NCBI GenBank assembly: GCA_018650185.1 | Contig: JABIGL010000184.1 | Coordinates: 1-33,074, forward strand | Direction of reading: 5' to 3' | Source: Chloroflexota bacterium | GTDB lineage: Bacteria > Chloroflexota > Dehalococcoidia > Lucifugimonadales > Lucifugimonadaceae | DNA: 33,074 bases | Part shown: piece by piece, positions 16,201 through 24,407 of the stretch | How the letters are laid out: each line of letters opens with the position of its first letter | How positions within the stretch are numbered: the stretch's first letter is position 1 | The notes under the pieces: model-generated | Seen by the model: the letters and a program-made list of their open reading frames with translations, nothing else | Databases searched by the model: none | What the model was told of the DNA's origin: nothing | Program-made: the position numbers and the translations under genes

Positions 16201-17895
16201 TTGAGCCGATCTGAAATGGACAACGGCGACGTAGAAATGATCGACGGTGTCGTTTTGTGTGCGCTTGTTACCGCAGGTAGTAATGCGGTGGAGGCTAATC
16301 GCGATCAGATCAATGCCCTGAACGTATTTCCCGTTCCAGATGGCGATACGGGAACCAACATGAGTCTCACGTTGCGTTCCATCGTTGAGGAGTCCCAGAA
16401 ACAACCTACTGTCCACGCCGGTGACGCGGCCCAGCGGATGGCAAAGAGTGCACTGCTGGCGGCCCGCGGCAACAGTGGATTGATCTCCGCCCAGCTCTTC
16501 CGTGGGATAGCGGACGTTGCGGTTGGTCGAGAGCGTATAACCCCGTCTGAACTGGCCGCTGGTATGCGCGCCGGGGCCATCGCCGCCTATGACTCGGTGC
16601 CGGACCCGAGGGAAGGAACCATGTTGACCGTGATGCGCGTTACGGCCGACAAGGCGACCGAGCATGCCGGGACCGGAGCCGGACTCGCAGACATTCTTGA
16701 AGTGATAGTTCAGACCTCGGTAGAGGCCGTCGCACTCACGCCCACACAACTCGATGTCCTGAAGGATGCCGGTGTCGTGGACTCCGGTGGCTACGGGTTG
16801 TCCGTATTTCTCTCGGGCGCTCTTGAAGTCGCCCAGGGGCGTGGGGATGGAACATCTGTGTTCCCTTCACCGGCCCCCATCGGCGTGGAAGGCGATGGCC
16901 AGGCTGGCGTCGGCGCACGGATCGACTTCGTGGAGGCCGTACAGGAAGAGATATTTGGCTACTGCACCGTTTTCATGATCGAGGGCGAAGGGTTGGATGT
17001 GGTGGAGATTCGGGAGAAGACCACGACATTCGGCGAGTCAGCCGTTGTTGCGGGAGACTCTGATCTGGTCAAGATTCATGTCCATCCACTGGATCCGGGG
17101 CCGGTGATTTCGTACGGAGCGAGCCTCGGGACTCTTTCCGGAATCACGATCCTCAACATGGACGAGCAAACGTCCGACTGGGCGGCTGGCCAGCAATCGG
17201 CTCAACCCGTTCAAGCAACACATGACACGCCTAGGTTGGACACGGCCATCGTTGCCGTATGTGCCGGTCCAGGACTGGAAGCTGTGTTTGCTCAGGCGGG
17301 GCTGGGCGCATGTACGCCTATCACAGGCGGCGACACCATGAATCCCAGTGTTCAGGATCTCCTGGTGGCGGTAGAAGCTGCCTCATCAGATCAGGTGATA
17401 CTGCTGCCAAACAACGGAAATATAGTGGCCGCAGCGTTACAGGTACCGGATCTGACGGACAAAGACGTCCAGGTGATACAGACCCGGTCCGTCCAGGCCG
17501 GTCTCGCCGCTGTCTTCGCCTTTTCCGCAACCTCAACACTGGACGCCAACGTCTCGGCCATGGGCGATGCCGCCGGAGGCGTGCGTTCAGGCTCCGTTAC
17601 ACGTGCCGTCCGTGACGCCGTAGTGTCCGGGCACGAGATCACGTCGGGGGACATCATGGCGTTGGTGGATGGCGATCTGGTGGCCACGACGGCCGATCCG
17701 ATATCTGCCCTGATAGAGATGGTCCGGATAGCTACGGATGAAGCCGAACTTATCACCATTTACACCGGCGTGGACTTTGATGATTCCAGCGCTGATAAGG
17801 CTCTGACCGCGGCGCAGGAAGTTGCCGGGGAAGCTGAGGTGGAGTTGGTGCGCGGTGGGCAGCCACACTACGACTTCCTGGTCGCTTTCGAATAG
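16201..17895 (+). CDS. fakA: Fatty acid kinase catalytic subunit FakA-like (DAK2 domain)
   Basis: 564 residues. The N-terminal DhaL/DAK2 kinase domain has NALNVFPVPDGDTGTNM (38-54, metal-nucleotide site with the paired Asp residues), the helix-capping ARGNSGLISAQLFRG (88-102) and DAGVVDSGGYGL (189-200). A middle domain (about 225-320) and a C-terminal DegV-like half (about 340-564) follow, as in YloV/FakA. Family role: ATP-dependent phosphorylation of fatty acids held by FakB, feeding acyl-phosphates into phospholipid synthesis. A FakB/DegV gene follows 145 nt downstream, which supports the call. TTG at 16201 is taken as start because AGAGGA (16187-16192) lies 8 nt before it; an ATG at 16216 is the alternative. 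Confidence 0.85.
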   Translation: MSRSEMDNGDVEMIDGVVLCALVTAGSNAVEANRDQINALNVFPVPDGDTGTNMSLTLRSIVEESQKQPTVHAGDAAQRMAKSALLAARGNSGLISAQLFRGIADVAVGRERITPSELAAGMRAGAIAAYDSVPDPREGTMLTVMRVTADKATEHAGTGAGLADILEVIVQTSVEAVALTPTQLDVLKDAGVVDSGGYGLSVFLSGALEVAQGRGDGTSVFPSPAPIGVEGDGQAGVGARIDFVEAVQEEIFGYCTVFMIEGEGLDVVEIREKTTTFGESAVVAGDSDLVKIHVHPLDPGPVISYGASLGTLSGITILNMDEQTSDWAAGQQSAQPVQATHDTPRLDTAIVAVCAGPGLEAVFAQAGLGACTPITGGDTMNPSVQDLLVAVEAASSDQVILLPNNGNIVAAALQVPDLTDKDVQVIQTRSVQAGLAAVFAFSATSTLDANVSAMGDAAGGVRSGSVTRAVRDAVVSGHEITSGDIMALVDGDLVATTADPISALIEMVRIATDEAELITIYTGVDFDDSSADKALTAAQEVAGEAEVELVRGGQPHYDFLVAFE

Positions 17896-18040
17896 CCACA
17901 CGACCGATCAAGGGCCAGAGGTGTCGCCACTCCCCCAGAGGCGCGATATTCTGTGCAGGTCCAAACGGCCGAATTTGACGTCATGCATCCGACGTACGAC
18001 GACACCGGCCGACCACGGCATCTGAACCATTGAGGGTTGT

Positions 18041-18889
18041 ATGAGTATCGCCATAGTCACGGACAGCACCGCCGACCTGCCGAAAGATGTCGCCGAACAG
18101 CACGGCATCACGGTGGTTCCCTTGAACGTCCGCTTCGGGATGGAAGAGTTCAAGGATGGCATCGGGATAGACAACGACACCTTCTACCGACGTCTGCAGG
18201 AGGAGTCCGAACTGCCCACAACGTCACAGCCATCGGTGGGCGAATTCGCAGCCGTGTATGAAGAGCTTTTGTCCGCCCATGAAGGCATCGTCTCGATTCA
18301 CATATCAGGGAAACTAAGTCAGACCGTCAACTCGGCGGTGCAGGGCGCGCGAGGGGTGGACGGAGACGGGACGAAGATACGCACCATCGACACCGGGCAA
18401 GCGACGATCCCCCTCGGCCTGATCGTGATCGAAGCCGCGAAATCTGCAGGGTCTGGCGCTGACCTTGAAGAAGTGGTCGGGGCGGTAGAAAGCGCAATGG
18501 ACCGCTCTCGGTTCTACGGCATGGTCGATACGCTTGAATATCTCATCAAAGGTGGTCGGATCGGGCGCGCCAAGGGTTTTATCGGCGGTCTGCTCAAGGT
18601 CACTCCAATCATCACTCTCGAAGAAGGCGAATCATCACCCGTCGCCAGCCCTCGCACGCGACGCAAAGCCCTGGTCAAGCTCAAGGAGCTTGTTGAAGAA
18701 GCCGCTCCCTTCGACCAGCTCGCCATTCACTACTCGACCGAACGCGCCGAGGTTGAGAAGCTGGCGGAGGAGCTTGCGCACGTCTCACCTGAAGGTGGCG
18801 TCATGATTTCACAGATCGGCGCCGTAGTCGGGACATACTCCGGTCCTGGATCGTTGGGCGTCGGCTTCATCCGGAAGAGTGCTGACTGA
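18041..18889 (+). CDS. DegV-family fatty-acid-binding protein (FakB-like)
   Basis: 282 residues, normal DegV length. The opening VTDSTADLP and the lipid-contact motif TSQPSVGEF (about 66-74), then SIHISGKLSQTVNSA (about 91-105), identify the family. The second domain has EYLIKGGRIGRAKGFIGGLL. Family role: it holds a fatty acid with the carboxylate exposed so that FakA can phosphorylate it. ATG at 18041, SD TGAGGG. Its 3' end overlaps the recG reading frame by 11 nt, so fakA - fakB - recG probably form one transcript. Confidence 0.88.
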   Translation: MSIAIVTDSTADLPKDVAEQHGITVVPLNVRFGMEEFKDGIGIDNDTFYRRLQEESELPTTSQPSVGEFAAVYEELLSAHEGIVSIHISGKLSQTVNSAVQGARGVDGDGTKIRTIDTGQATIPLGLIVIEAAKSAGSGADLEEVVGAVESAMDRSRFYGMVDTLEYLIKGGRIGRAKGFIGGLLKVTPIITLEEGESSPVASPRTRRKALVKLKELVEEAAPFDQLAIHYSTERAEVEKLAEELAHVSPEGGVMISQIGAVVGTYSGPGSLGVGFIRKSAD

Positions 18890-21434
18890 AGACGTGCCTC
18901 CCAGACCCGAACCCAGATCCCGGCCACCACGCCGCAGCGCGCGCGAATCGCTAAGTCGCATCCTGGACCTGGAAGCGAGTAGAGGATTTAAAGATGCCGC
19001 GGTCGCCGGGGGTCTGGACCTCTTCCTTGATGCCAACCGTGAAGAGTTGTCGTCACTCGAACTGCCGGATTCGTACGCGGCTCTGACCGTCAAGAAGCGG
19101 GAGGAGTGGGCGAGGGCTACTCGTGCCGGTGTTGAGGCGAACGCAACGCAGTCGATCCCTGAAACACAGGTGAAATCTTCAGCGAGATCCCCTGTAGCGA
19201 AACCCAAAAAGAAGGCTGCAAGCACACGGAAGAAGCCTGTACCTAAGCCGAAAAAACCCACGGCCCCGCTCACTTTAGAAACGGCGTTGGAAGACCTGCC
19301 TTTCATCACGAGCGCGCAGCAACCACGCTTCAAGCGGTTGGGTATCACGGACCTGCGATCGCTGGTCCGGATGTATCCGAATCGCCATCTCGATTACTCC
19401 AATATCAGCAGCGTGATCGACCTCGTTTACGGGGAGGAGATGAGCGTGGTTGTGACCGTGACCTCATCCACCACCGCCAACATCGGACGGCGTGGCGCTG
19501 CGAAGGTGACTGCGCGTGACGAAACAGGGTTCGTTGGTATCACATGGTTCGGCCAGCCCTACCTCGCCCAGCAACTACGTCCCGGGACCAGGCTCGTGGT
19601 CAGCGGGAAGGTGGAGGCGTATCGGGACCAGGCGCAGTTCCAAAACCCCGAGTACGAGGTAATCCAGGGCGATAACCTGACCCATGCCGGCAATCTGCTG
19701 CCCATCTACCCGTCAACCGAAGGAATGTACCAGCGGACGCTACGAACCGCCGCACGGAACGCCCTGGACGCGGGGTTACCGCTACTTGGTGAGTACATCG
19801 GATCAGACGTTCTTGAACGCAACGTCTTGCCGGGCCTGCTTAATGCACTTCAGACAATGCACCACCCGGACACGATGGCGGACTGGCATGCAGCGCGCAG
19901 ACGGCTTGCGTTCGACGAGTTGTTTATCAACCAGCTTGGTGTACAGCGTAGAAAACGCGAATGGCGAGAGCGGGCTGGCGGCTTGTCCATAGAGCCGGAC
20001 CACGACCTGCTCAGGAACTTCCTGAAGACACTCGAATTTGAACTCACCAGCGACCAGGACGATGCGCTAAACACAGTGCTCTCTGACATTTCGTCCGAGG
20101 TGCCAATGGGCCGACTCCTCCAGGGAGAGGTCGGCAGCGGCAAGACCATCATCGCCGTTACCGCCCTGTTGGCTGCCGTTTCTTGCGGACACCAGGGCGC
20201 GTTGCTGGCACCGACCGAGGTGCTGGCGGAGCAGCACTACCTGTCACTCCAGACGCTGTTCGATGCCCGGCCGTTGGGAGGAGAGCAGGCGTCGATGCTC
20301 GATCCCGAAGACGAGGAAAGCAGTGGCCCCAAACACGGCGGAGATCCGGTCGTAGAAGCGCATGTTCCGGGAATTGACTCTCCGGTACGGATCGCGCTGC
20401 TGATTGGTAGCCACACGGCCCGCGTGAAGCGCGAACTCCAGGCGCAGATAGCGTCGGGAGAGATAGATATCATCGTCGGGACTCACGCCGTGATCCAGGA
20501 GTCGGTCCAGTTTGAGGCGCTTGGGCTGGCAGTCGTAGACGAGCAGCACCGATTTGGTGTCGAACAGCGCGCCGTACTTGGTGACCAGAGACCGAGACCT
20601 CATCTGCTCGGAATGTCCGCCACGCCGATACCACGAACCCTCGCCCTCACCGTCTACGGAGACCTCGACCTGACGACCCTCCGCCAACTACCGGGCGGAC
20701 GCAAGCCGATCACAACATCTTGGGCGCGCACGGCGAACCAGAGGGCCGAGGCGCATGAGCTCGTGCTCAAAGAAGTGGCCGCCGGGCGTCAGGCATTTGT
20801 CGTATGCCCGCTCATTAATGAATCGGAAGAGATCCGCACCCGCTCCGCTATCGAGGAATTCGAATTCCTATCGAACGGACCATTCAAGTCCCTGAGAGTC
20901 GGGTTGCTCCACGGTCGTCTACCGCTTACCGAAAAGCAGCAGGTGATGGACCTTTTCCGTGAGCGCGAAATAGATGTCCTTGTCGCCACGCCCGTCATCG
21001 AGGTCGGTATCGACATACCCAACGCCACGGTGATGTTGATAGAGGGTGCCGAACGATTCGGCCTGTCCCAACTCCACCAACTGCGAGGGCGTATTGGTCG
21101 AGGTGGATATGCCAGCCACTGCATCCTGTCTTCGGACGAGCCCAGTGCAGACGCTCGGGAGCGCCTGGGCATTATCGAGAGGACTTCTGATGGCTTTGAT
21201 CTCGCCGAAGAAGACCTGAGATTGCGAGGCCCGGGCGACTACATCGGTACCCGCCAGAGCGGGTTCGCGGATCTTCTGGTCGCCACGCTGACAGACGCCG
21301 ATCTGCTCGCCACCGCACGTGCCGAGGCCATAGATATGATAGCGGACGACCCGGGTCTGACAGATCCCGGCCACGAGGCTCTGGGCAGGGAACTGGATCG
21401 TATCCTCAGGGACCGCGTCGCCGAGTTTTCCTGA
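18879..21434 (+). CDS. recG: ATP-dependent DNA helicase RecG
   Basis: 851 residues. It remodels stalled replication forks and branched DNA. The wedge/OB domain (about 160-270) is followed by the helicase core: Walker A GEVGSGKT (about 417-424), APTEVLAEQHY, the DEQH box (VVDEQHRFG, about 551-559), SATPIPRT, and the C-terminal motifs LLHGRL, VIEVGIDIPNA and QLRGRIGRG. The N-terminal ~140 residues form an extension ending in a Lys/Pro-rich linker (AKPKKKAASTRKK), longer than in E. coli RecG (693). A ~35-residue acidic/Gly insertion occurs after the LQTLFDARP segment. GTG at 18879 overlaps degV; a second GTG at 18894 is also possible. Confidence 0.94.
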   Translation: MLTEDVPPRPEPRSRPPRRSARESLSRILDLEASRGFKDAAVAGGLDLFLDANREELSSLELPDSYAALTVKKREEWARATRAGVEANATQSIPETQVKSSARSPVAKPKKKAASTRKKPVPKPKKPTAPLTLETALEDLPFITSAQQPRFKRLGITDLRSLVRMYPNRHLDYSNISSVIDLVYGEEMSVVVTVTSSTTANIGRRGAAKVTARDETGFVGITWFGQPYLAQQLRPGTRLVVSGKVEAYRDQAQFQNPEYEVIQGDNLTHAGNLLPIYPSTEGMYQRTLRTAARNALDAGLPLLGEYIGSDVLERNVLPGLLNALQTMHHPDTMADWHAARRRLAFDELFINQLGVQRRKREWRERAGGLSIEPDHDLLRNFLKTLEFELTSDQDDALNTVLSDISSEVPMGRLLQGEVGSGKTIIAVTALLAAVSCGHQGALLAPTEVLAEQHYLSLQTLFDARPLGGEQASMLDPEDEESSGPKHGGDPVVEAHVPGIDSPVRIALLIGSHTARVKRELQAQIASGEIDIIVGTHAVIQESVQFEALGLAVVDEQHRFGVEQRAVLGDQRPRPHLLGMSATPIPRTLALTVYGDLDLTTLRQLPGGRKPITTSWARTANQRAEAHELVLKEVAAGRQAFVVCPLINESEEIRTRSAIEEFEFLSNGPFKSLRVGLLHGRLPLTEKQQVMDLFREREIDVLVATPVIEVGIDIPNATVMLIEGAERFGLSQLHQLRGRIGRGGYASHCILSSDEPSADARERLGIIERTSDGFDLAEEDLRLRGPGDYIGTRQSGFADLLVATLTDADLLATARAEAIDMIADDPGLTDPGHEALGRELDRILRDRVAEFS

Positions 21435-21477
21435 GCGGGTTCGAGTTTCGATCTGATGCTACATTTCGCACGAGAAT

Positions 21478-21497
21478 GTTGACCCGAAGTTGTCAAC
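21478..21497. promoter_or_regulatory. Inverted repeat upstream of the SDR gene
   Basis: GTTGAC (21478-21483) and GTCAAC (21492-21497) form a 6-bp inverted repeat with an 8-nt spacer in the 91-bp gap between recG and the SDR gene, 28 nt before the TTG start. It has the size and place of an operator. The regulator is unknown. Confidence 0.3.
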
Positions 21498-21525
21498 GTG
21501 ACCACTACATAAACTGGAGCAAATA

Positions 21526-22266
21526 TTGGCAGGCAGACTTACCGGAAAAACCGCCCTCATTACCGCAGGAGGACAGGGCATAGGTCGTGCGACCGCACTT
21601 GCATACGCAGACGAAGGTGCGACCGTCTGGGCTACCGATATCAACGCCACGACACTAAGTTCACTTGAAAGCACGCCGGGTATCACCACCCGTGTCCTGG
21701 ACGTGACGGACGTCGGCTCTATTGAGAGCGTAGTGGATGAAATGGGTACCCCGGATATCCTGTTCAACTGCGCCGGGTTTGTGGCCGGAGGCGACATACT
21801 TGAGTGCACCGACGAAGACTGGGATTTCTCGTTCAATTTGAACGTGCGCGCAATGTTCCACATGATGCAGGCCGTCCTACCCGGCATGGTCGAAAACGGC
21901 GGTGGTAGCATCATCAACATGTCGTCCGTCGCGTCCAGCCTGCAGGGCGTCGTAAACCGGTTCGTTTACAGCGCAAGCAAGGCCGCGGTTCTTGGCATGA
22001 CGAAGTCCGTAGCGGCGGACTTTGTGGGCAAGGGGATTCGCGTAAACGCAATCGCCCCTGCTACCGTCCAGACGCCATCCCTGGATGACCGAATTAATTC
22101 TTCAGACGATCCCGTTCAAGCACGTAAAGATTTCATTGCAAGACAACCCATGGGACGCCTCGGAAATCCCGAGGAAATTGCGTCTCTTGCCGTATACCTG
22201 GGATCGGATGAGACCGAATACATTACCGGCACGGTCCAGGTGATCGATGGCGGAATGACTCTCTAA
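21526..22266 (+). CDS. Short-chain dehydrogenase of the BDH2/DHRS6-like type
   Basis: 246 residues. NAD(P)-binding TAGGQGIG (13-20), an acidic D38 after beta-2 (WATDIN) that favours NAD(H), NCAG (81-84), and the catalytic set S134, Y148, K152 with Asn in NLNV. Several stretches (RVLDVTD, DWDFSFNLNVR, NMSSVASS, GVVNRFVYS, KSVAADFVGKGIR) recall the cytosolic 3-hydroxybutyrate dehydrogenase DHRS6 and bacterial homologues, so oxidation of a 3-hydroxy acid is a fair guess. The exact substrate is not shown. The start is TTG at 21526 with GGAG (21516-21519) 6 nt upstream; no ATG in frame would keep the Rossmann start. Confidence 0.85.
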   Translation: MAGRLTGKTALITAGGQGIGRATALAYADEGATVWATDINATTLSSLESTPGITTRVLDVTDVGSIESVVDEMGTPDILFNCAGFVAGGDILECTDEDWDFSFNLNVRAMFHMMQAVLPGMVENGGGSIINMSSVASSLQGVVNRFVYSASKAAVLGMTKSVAADFVGKGIRVNAIAPATVQTPSLDDRINSSDDPVQARKDFIARQPMGRLGNPEEIASLAVYLGSDETEYITGTVQVIDGGMTL

Positions 22267-22343
22267 TCCGGATAGACCGTGTTTTCGGAACGATTACCGG
22301 TTTCTTGGCAAACAGGTTTAGGATGCTGGCCGCAAGGTTGTAT

Positions 22344-22384
22344 GTGCCGGCTTGGATCAGTTCGCAACCACGGGTAACCGGCAC
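22344..22384. repeat. Inverted repeat in the leader of the old-yellow-enzyme gene
   Basis: GTGCCGG (22344-22350) and CCGGCAC (22378-22384) are perfect 7-bp arms separated by 27 nt. The hairpin would form about 57 nt before the proposed AUC start at 22441. It may be a leader structure or an operator. It does not match a riboswitch that I know. Confidence 0.3.
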
Positions 22385-22440
22385 ACCTCGATCATGATCA
22401 GATCGGCCCCAGTTGGGCTTCAGCCGCAGAGGACAGCAAA

Positions 22441-23514
22441 ATCAGTCAGCTCTTTTCGTCATACAAATTGCGCGACGTTGAGTTCCCTAACCGGGTCTTC
22501 GTCGCACCGATGTGCCAGTACTCCTGCGAGGACGGAATGCCGACCAACTGGCACCTCGTACACCTCGGATCACGGGCCGTCGGCGGCGCAGGCATGGTGA
22601 TGTCTGAAGCGGCGGCAGTAAACCCGGAGGGTCGGATCAGCCCCGGGGACGCTGGTATATGGAACGATGAACAGGTCGAGGCGTGGAAGCCCATTACGGC
22701 CTTCATTTCCGAGAATGGGTCGGTCCCCTGCATTCAGCTTGCCCACGCGGGCCGAAAGGCGTCGCGCGACGCTCCCTGGCGCGGCAGCGGATTAGTTGGA
22801 CCGGAGGACGGTGGCTGGCAACCGAAGGGTGCTTCGGCTGTAGCGTTCGACGAAGAATGGGCGACACCGGACGAGCTCACCGAGTCGGATATCGATGCTC
22901 TGATCGACGATTGGCGGGACGCAGCAAAACGGAGTCTTCAAGCCGGATTCAAGGTTGTCGAACTCCACTTCGCACATGGCTACCTGGCGCACACATTCCT
23001 CTCCCCACTGTCAAACCACCGTGAGGACGCATACGGTGGCAACGCCGAGAATCGTGCCCGATTCCCACTTCGAATCGTGGATGCCGTCCGTGAGGTGTGG
23101 CCGGAGAACCTCCCGTTGATGGTCCGCATCTCAACGACGGACTGGGTAGAGGGAAGTGGCTGGGACGTTCCTGACGCCGTCGAGTTTTCGAAGTCGCTGA
23201 AAGAGCACGGTGTTGATCTCGTTGACTGCTCCTCAGGCGGAGTTTCGCCGCACCAGCAGATGATCCTCAAGCCGGGTTACCAGGTACCGTTTGCCGATTC
23301 CGTAAAGTCCGGGGCGGATGTCCCCACCGGCGCAGTCGGCCTCATCACGGAGGCTGAACATGCCGAAGAGGTGTTGGAGGCTGGTAACGCTGACGTTATC
23401 TTCCTGGCCCGCGAACTGCTCAGAAACCCGTACTGGCCGCTCCACGCCGCCATCGAGCTGGGTGACGACACGCCGTGGCCCCTACAGTACGTCCGCTCCA
23501 AGCCGACCGCTTGA
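22441..23514 (+). CDS. Old yellow enzyme (YqjM-like NADPH:flavin oxidoreductase), likely AUC start
   Basis: 357 residues from the proposed start. An FMN-dependent TIM-barrel ene-reductase, cytoplasmic. Motifs: VAPMCQYS (21-28, with the class-typical redox-tuning cysteine C25), QLAHAGRKAS, HFAHGYLAHTFLSPLSNHR (substrate/FMN His and catalytic region), ENRARFPLRIV and a C-terminal FLARELLRNPYW. Family reaction: NAD(P)H reduction of activated C=C bonds. The first usual start codon in frame is TTG at 22468, but the preceding eight codons read SQLFSSYK, matching the conserved family opening (LFSPLKLRD). AGAGG (22428-22432) lies exactly 8 nt before an ATC codon at 22441. A stop (TAA) lies at 22375-22377 with no ATG/GTG/TTG between. 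An AUC start, or an ATG misread as ATC, is the best explanation. Confidence 0.85.
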   Translation: MSQLFSSYKLRDVEFPNRVFVAPMCQYSCEDGMPTNWHLVHLGSRAVGGAGMVMSEAAAVNPEGRISPGDAGIWNDEQVEAWKPITAFISENGSVPCIQLAHAGRKASRDAPWRGSGLVGPEDGGWQPKGASAVAFDEEWATPDELTESDIDALIDDWRDAAKRSLQAGFKVVELHFAHGYLAHTFLSPLSNHREDAYGGNAENRARFPLRIVDAVREVWPENLPLMVRISTTDWVEGSGWDVPDAVEFSKSLKEHGVDLVDCSSGGVSPHQQMILKPGYQVPFADSVKSGADVPTGAVGLITEAEHAEEVLEAGNADVIFLARELLRNPYWPLHAAIELGDDTPWPLQYVRSKPTA

Positions 23515-23547
23515 TCACACATGACCAGATCCGGAAAGGCTATTTGA

Positions 23548-24042
23548 ATGACCAAGCTAATACAGGGCGACAAGCTGCCCGACATTACGTTCAACCTGAT
23601 TGATGACGGCACGCTCACGCTCCCTGGGGAGATGCCAGGCAGGTATGTTGCGCTACTCTTTTATCGCGGCAACTGGTGACCGTACTGCCGCCGGCAGTTG
23701 GCCAGCTATGAAGAGAAAAAAGAAGAACTTGCCGCCCTCGGCGCGTACGTCATCGCAGCATCAGTAGAAGACAAAGAGTCCACAATCACCATGGTCGAAG
23801 AGACCGGCCTCACCATGCCGACCGCATATGGTGTGACGGACGAGGATGTCGCCGACTTCGATCCCTGGCACGGGGATGATCACCATGGGCACTACCATCA
23901 GCCGATGGAGTTCCTGATCACCCGTGGCGGAAATATATTCGGATCGATGTACGCAACTGGCCCGATAGGCCGGATGGGTGTGGAAGAGGTCATCAGATCC
24001 ATCACAGGTCGTGAGAACAGAAGGCTAAATCCGCCGAAATAG
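23548..24042 (+). CDS. Selenocysteine-containing peroxiredoxin-like protein (in-frame TGA = Sec44)
   Basis: 164 residues if TGA at 23677-23679 is read as selenocysteine. Translation from the ATG at 23548 (SD AAAGG, 8 nt upstream) gives a clean thioredoxin-fold start (LIQGDKLPDITFNLIDDG) and strand VALLFYRGNW, then TGA, then PYCRRQLASYEE. The family motif is RGxWCPYC, so the TGA replaces exactly the peroxidatic cysteine, giving U44-x-x-C47. The frame stays open to 24042 and keeps family features to the end (MEFLITRGGNIFG, TGPIGRMG). A His-rich patch (HGDDHHGHYH) follows residue 110. Known: selenocysteine versions of Prx-like AhpC/TSA proteins occur in bacteria and are peroxide-reducing. The gene is 33 nt after the old yellow enzyme and probably cotranscribed. 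SelA, SelB and tRNA-Sec genes are not in the window. Confidence 0.88.
23684..23706 (+). promoter_or_regulatory. Candidate bacterial SECIS element after the Sec codon
   Basis: Two overlapping hairpins start just after the TGA. One is a perfect 6-bp stem, ACTGCC (23684-23689), loop GCC, GGCAGT (23693-23698). The other pairs GCxGGC (23690-23695) with GCCxGC (23701-23706) around loop AGTTG, with one C-A mismatch; its loop begins 16 nt after the TGA and has G in its second position, which fits the published general bacterial SECIS pattern (loop 16-37 nt from UGA, G among its first two bases). Which fold forms was not computed. Confidence 0.5.
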
Positions 24043-24065
24043 ATACAAGGAATTTCGATGTGAAC

Positions 24066-24098
24066 AAAAAAGGGGAGCGCAATGCGCTCCCCTTTTTT
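24066..24098. terminator. Bidirectional intrinsic terminator
   Basis: A run of A plus GGGGAGCGC (24066-24080), loop AAT, GCGCTCCCC plus a run of T (24084-24098). The stem is perfect, with a T-tract on both strands. It closes the selenoprotein transcript (+) 24 nt after its stop and the AT-hook gene (-) 16 nt after its stop. Confidence 0.93.
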
Positions 24099-24113
24099 GT
24101 TACTGACCTCAGA

Positions 24114-24407
24114 TCAGATTGGGTTCTTGCGGGGACGGCCCGGTCGGCGTTTTTCTTCCTTCAACGCAAACAGAACTTTATCACCGGAGATGGCTGCCTG
24201 GAGTTTCTTCCCGGCGGCTTTTCCTGCGTACATAACGCGGGCCCGAACCTTCTGCGCAGTCTGCCCTGTTTCTATCACCACCGCCTTCGCAGCGCCCGGA
24301 ACCAGCGAATCAATAGCCTCAACCAGCTCCTGCGTCTCCGGCGAGCGTACCCGACCGCGGCGCTGGGCCGTCTTCAGCGTATTTAGATCTGCTTCTTCAA
24401 TTCGCAT
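24114..24407 (-). CDS. Small basic protein with C-terminal AT-hook-like motif
   Basis: 97 residues from the ATG at 24407, chosen because GGAG lies about 8 nt upstream; the frame is open to 24431. The N-terminal 40 residues are helical and mixed charge (IEEADLNTLKTAQRRGR). The middle is Ala/Lys-rich (VMYAGKAAGKKLQAAI). The chain ends RRPGRPRKNPI, containing the GRP core of an AT-hook, which binds the minor groove of AT-rich DNA. I do not recognise the family. A nucleoid-associated or regulatory DNA-binding protein is a fair inference. It has its own terminator and faces a long AT-rich gap on its 5' side. Confidence 0.6.
   Translation of the reverse strand: MRIEEADLNTLKTAQRRGRVRSPETQELVEAIDSLVPGAAKAVVIETGQTAQKVRARVMYAGKAAGKKLQAAISGDKVLFALKEEKRRPGRPRKNPI

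Noticed and set aside
21436-21470. tRNA fragment because of a GGTTCGA string
   Set aside because: No acceptor stem, anticodon arm or D-arm could be drawn around it.
23698-24042. A 114-residue gene starting at an internal TTG, with the upstream part as a nonsense-mutated pseudogene
   Set aside because: The TGA lies precisely at the family's peroxidatic Cys codon, both sides are in one frame, and a proper ATG with SD lies upstream. Selenocysteine decoding explains this better.
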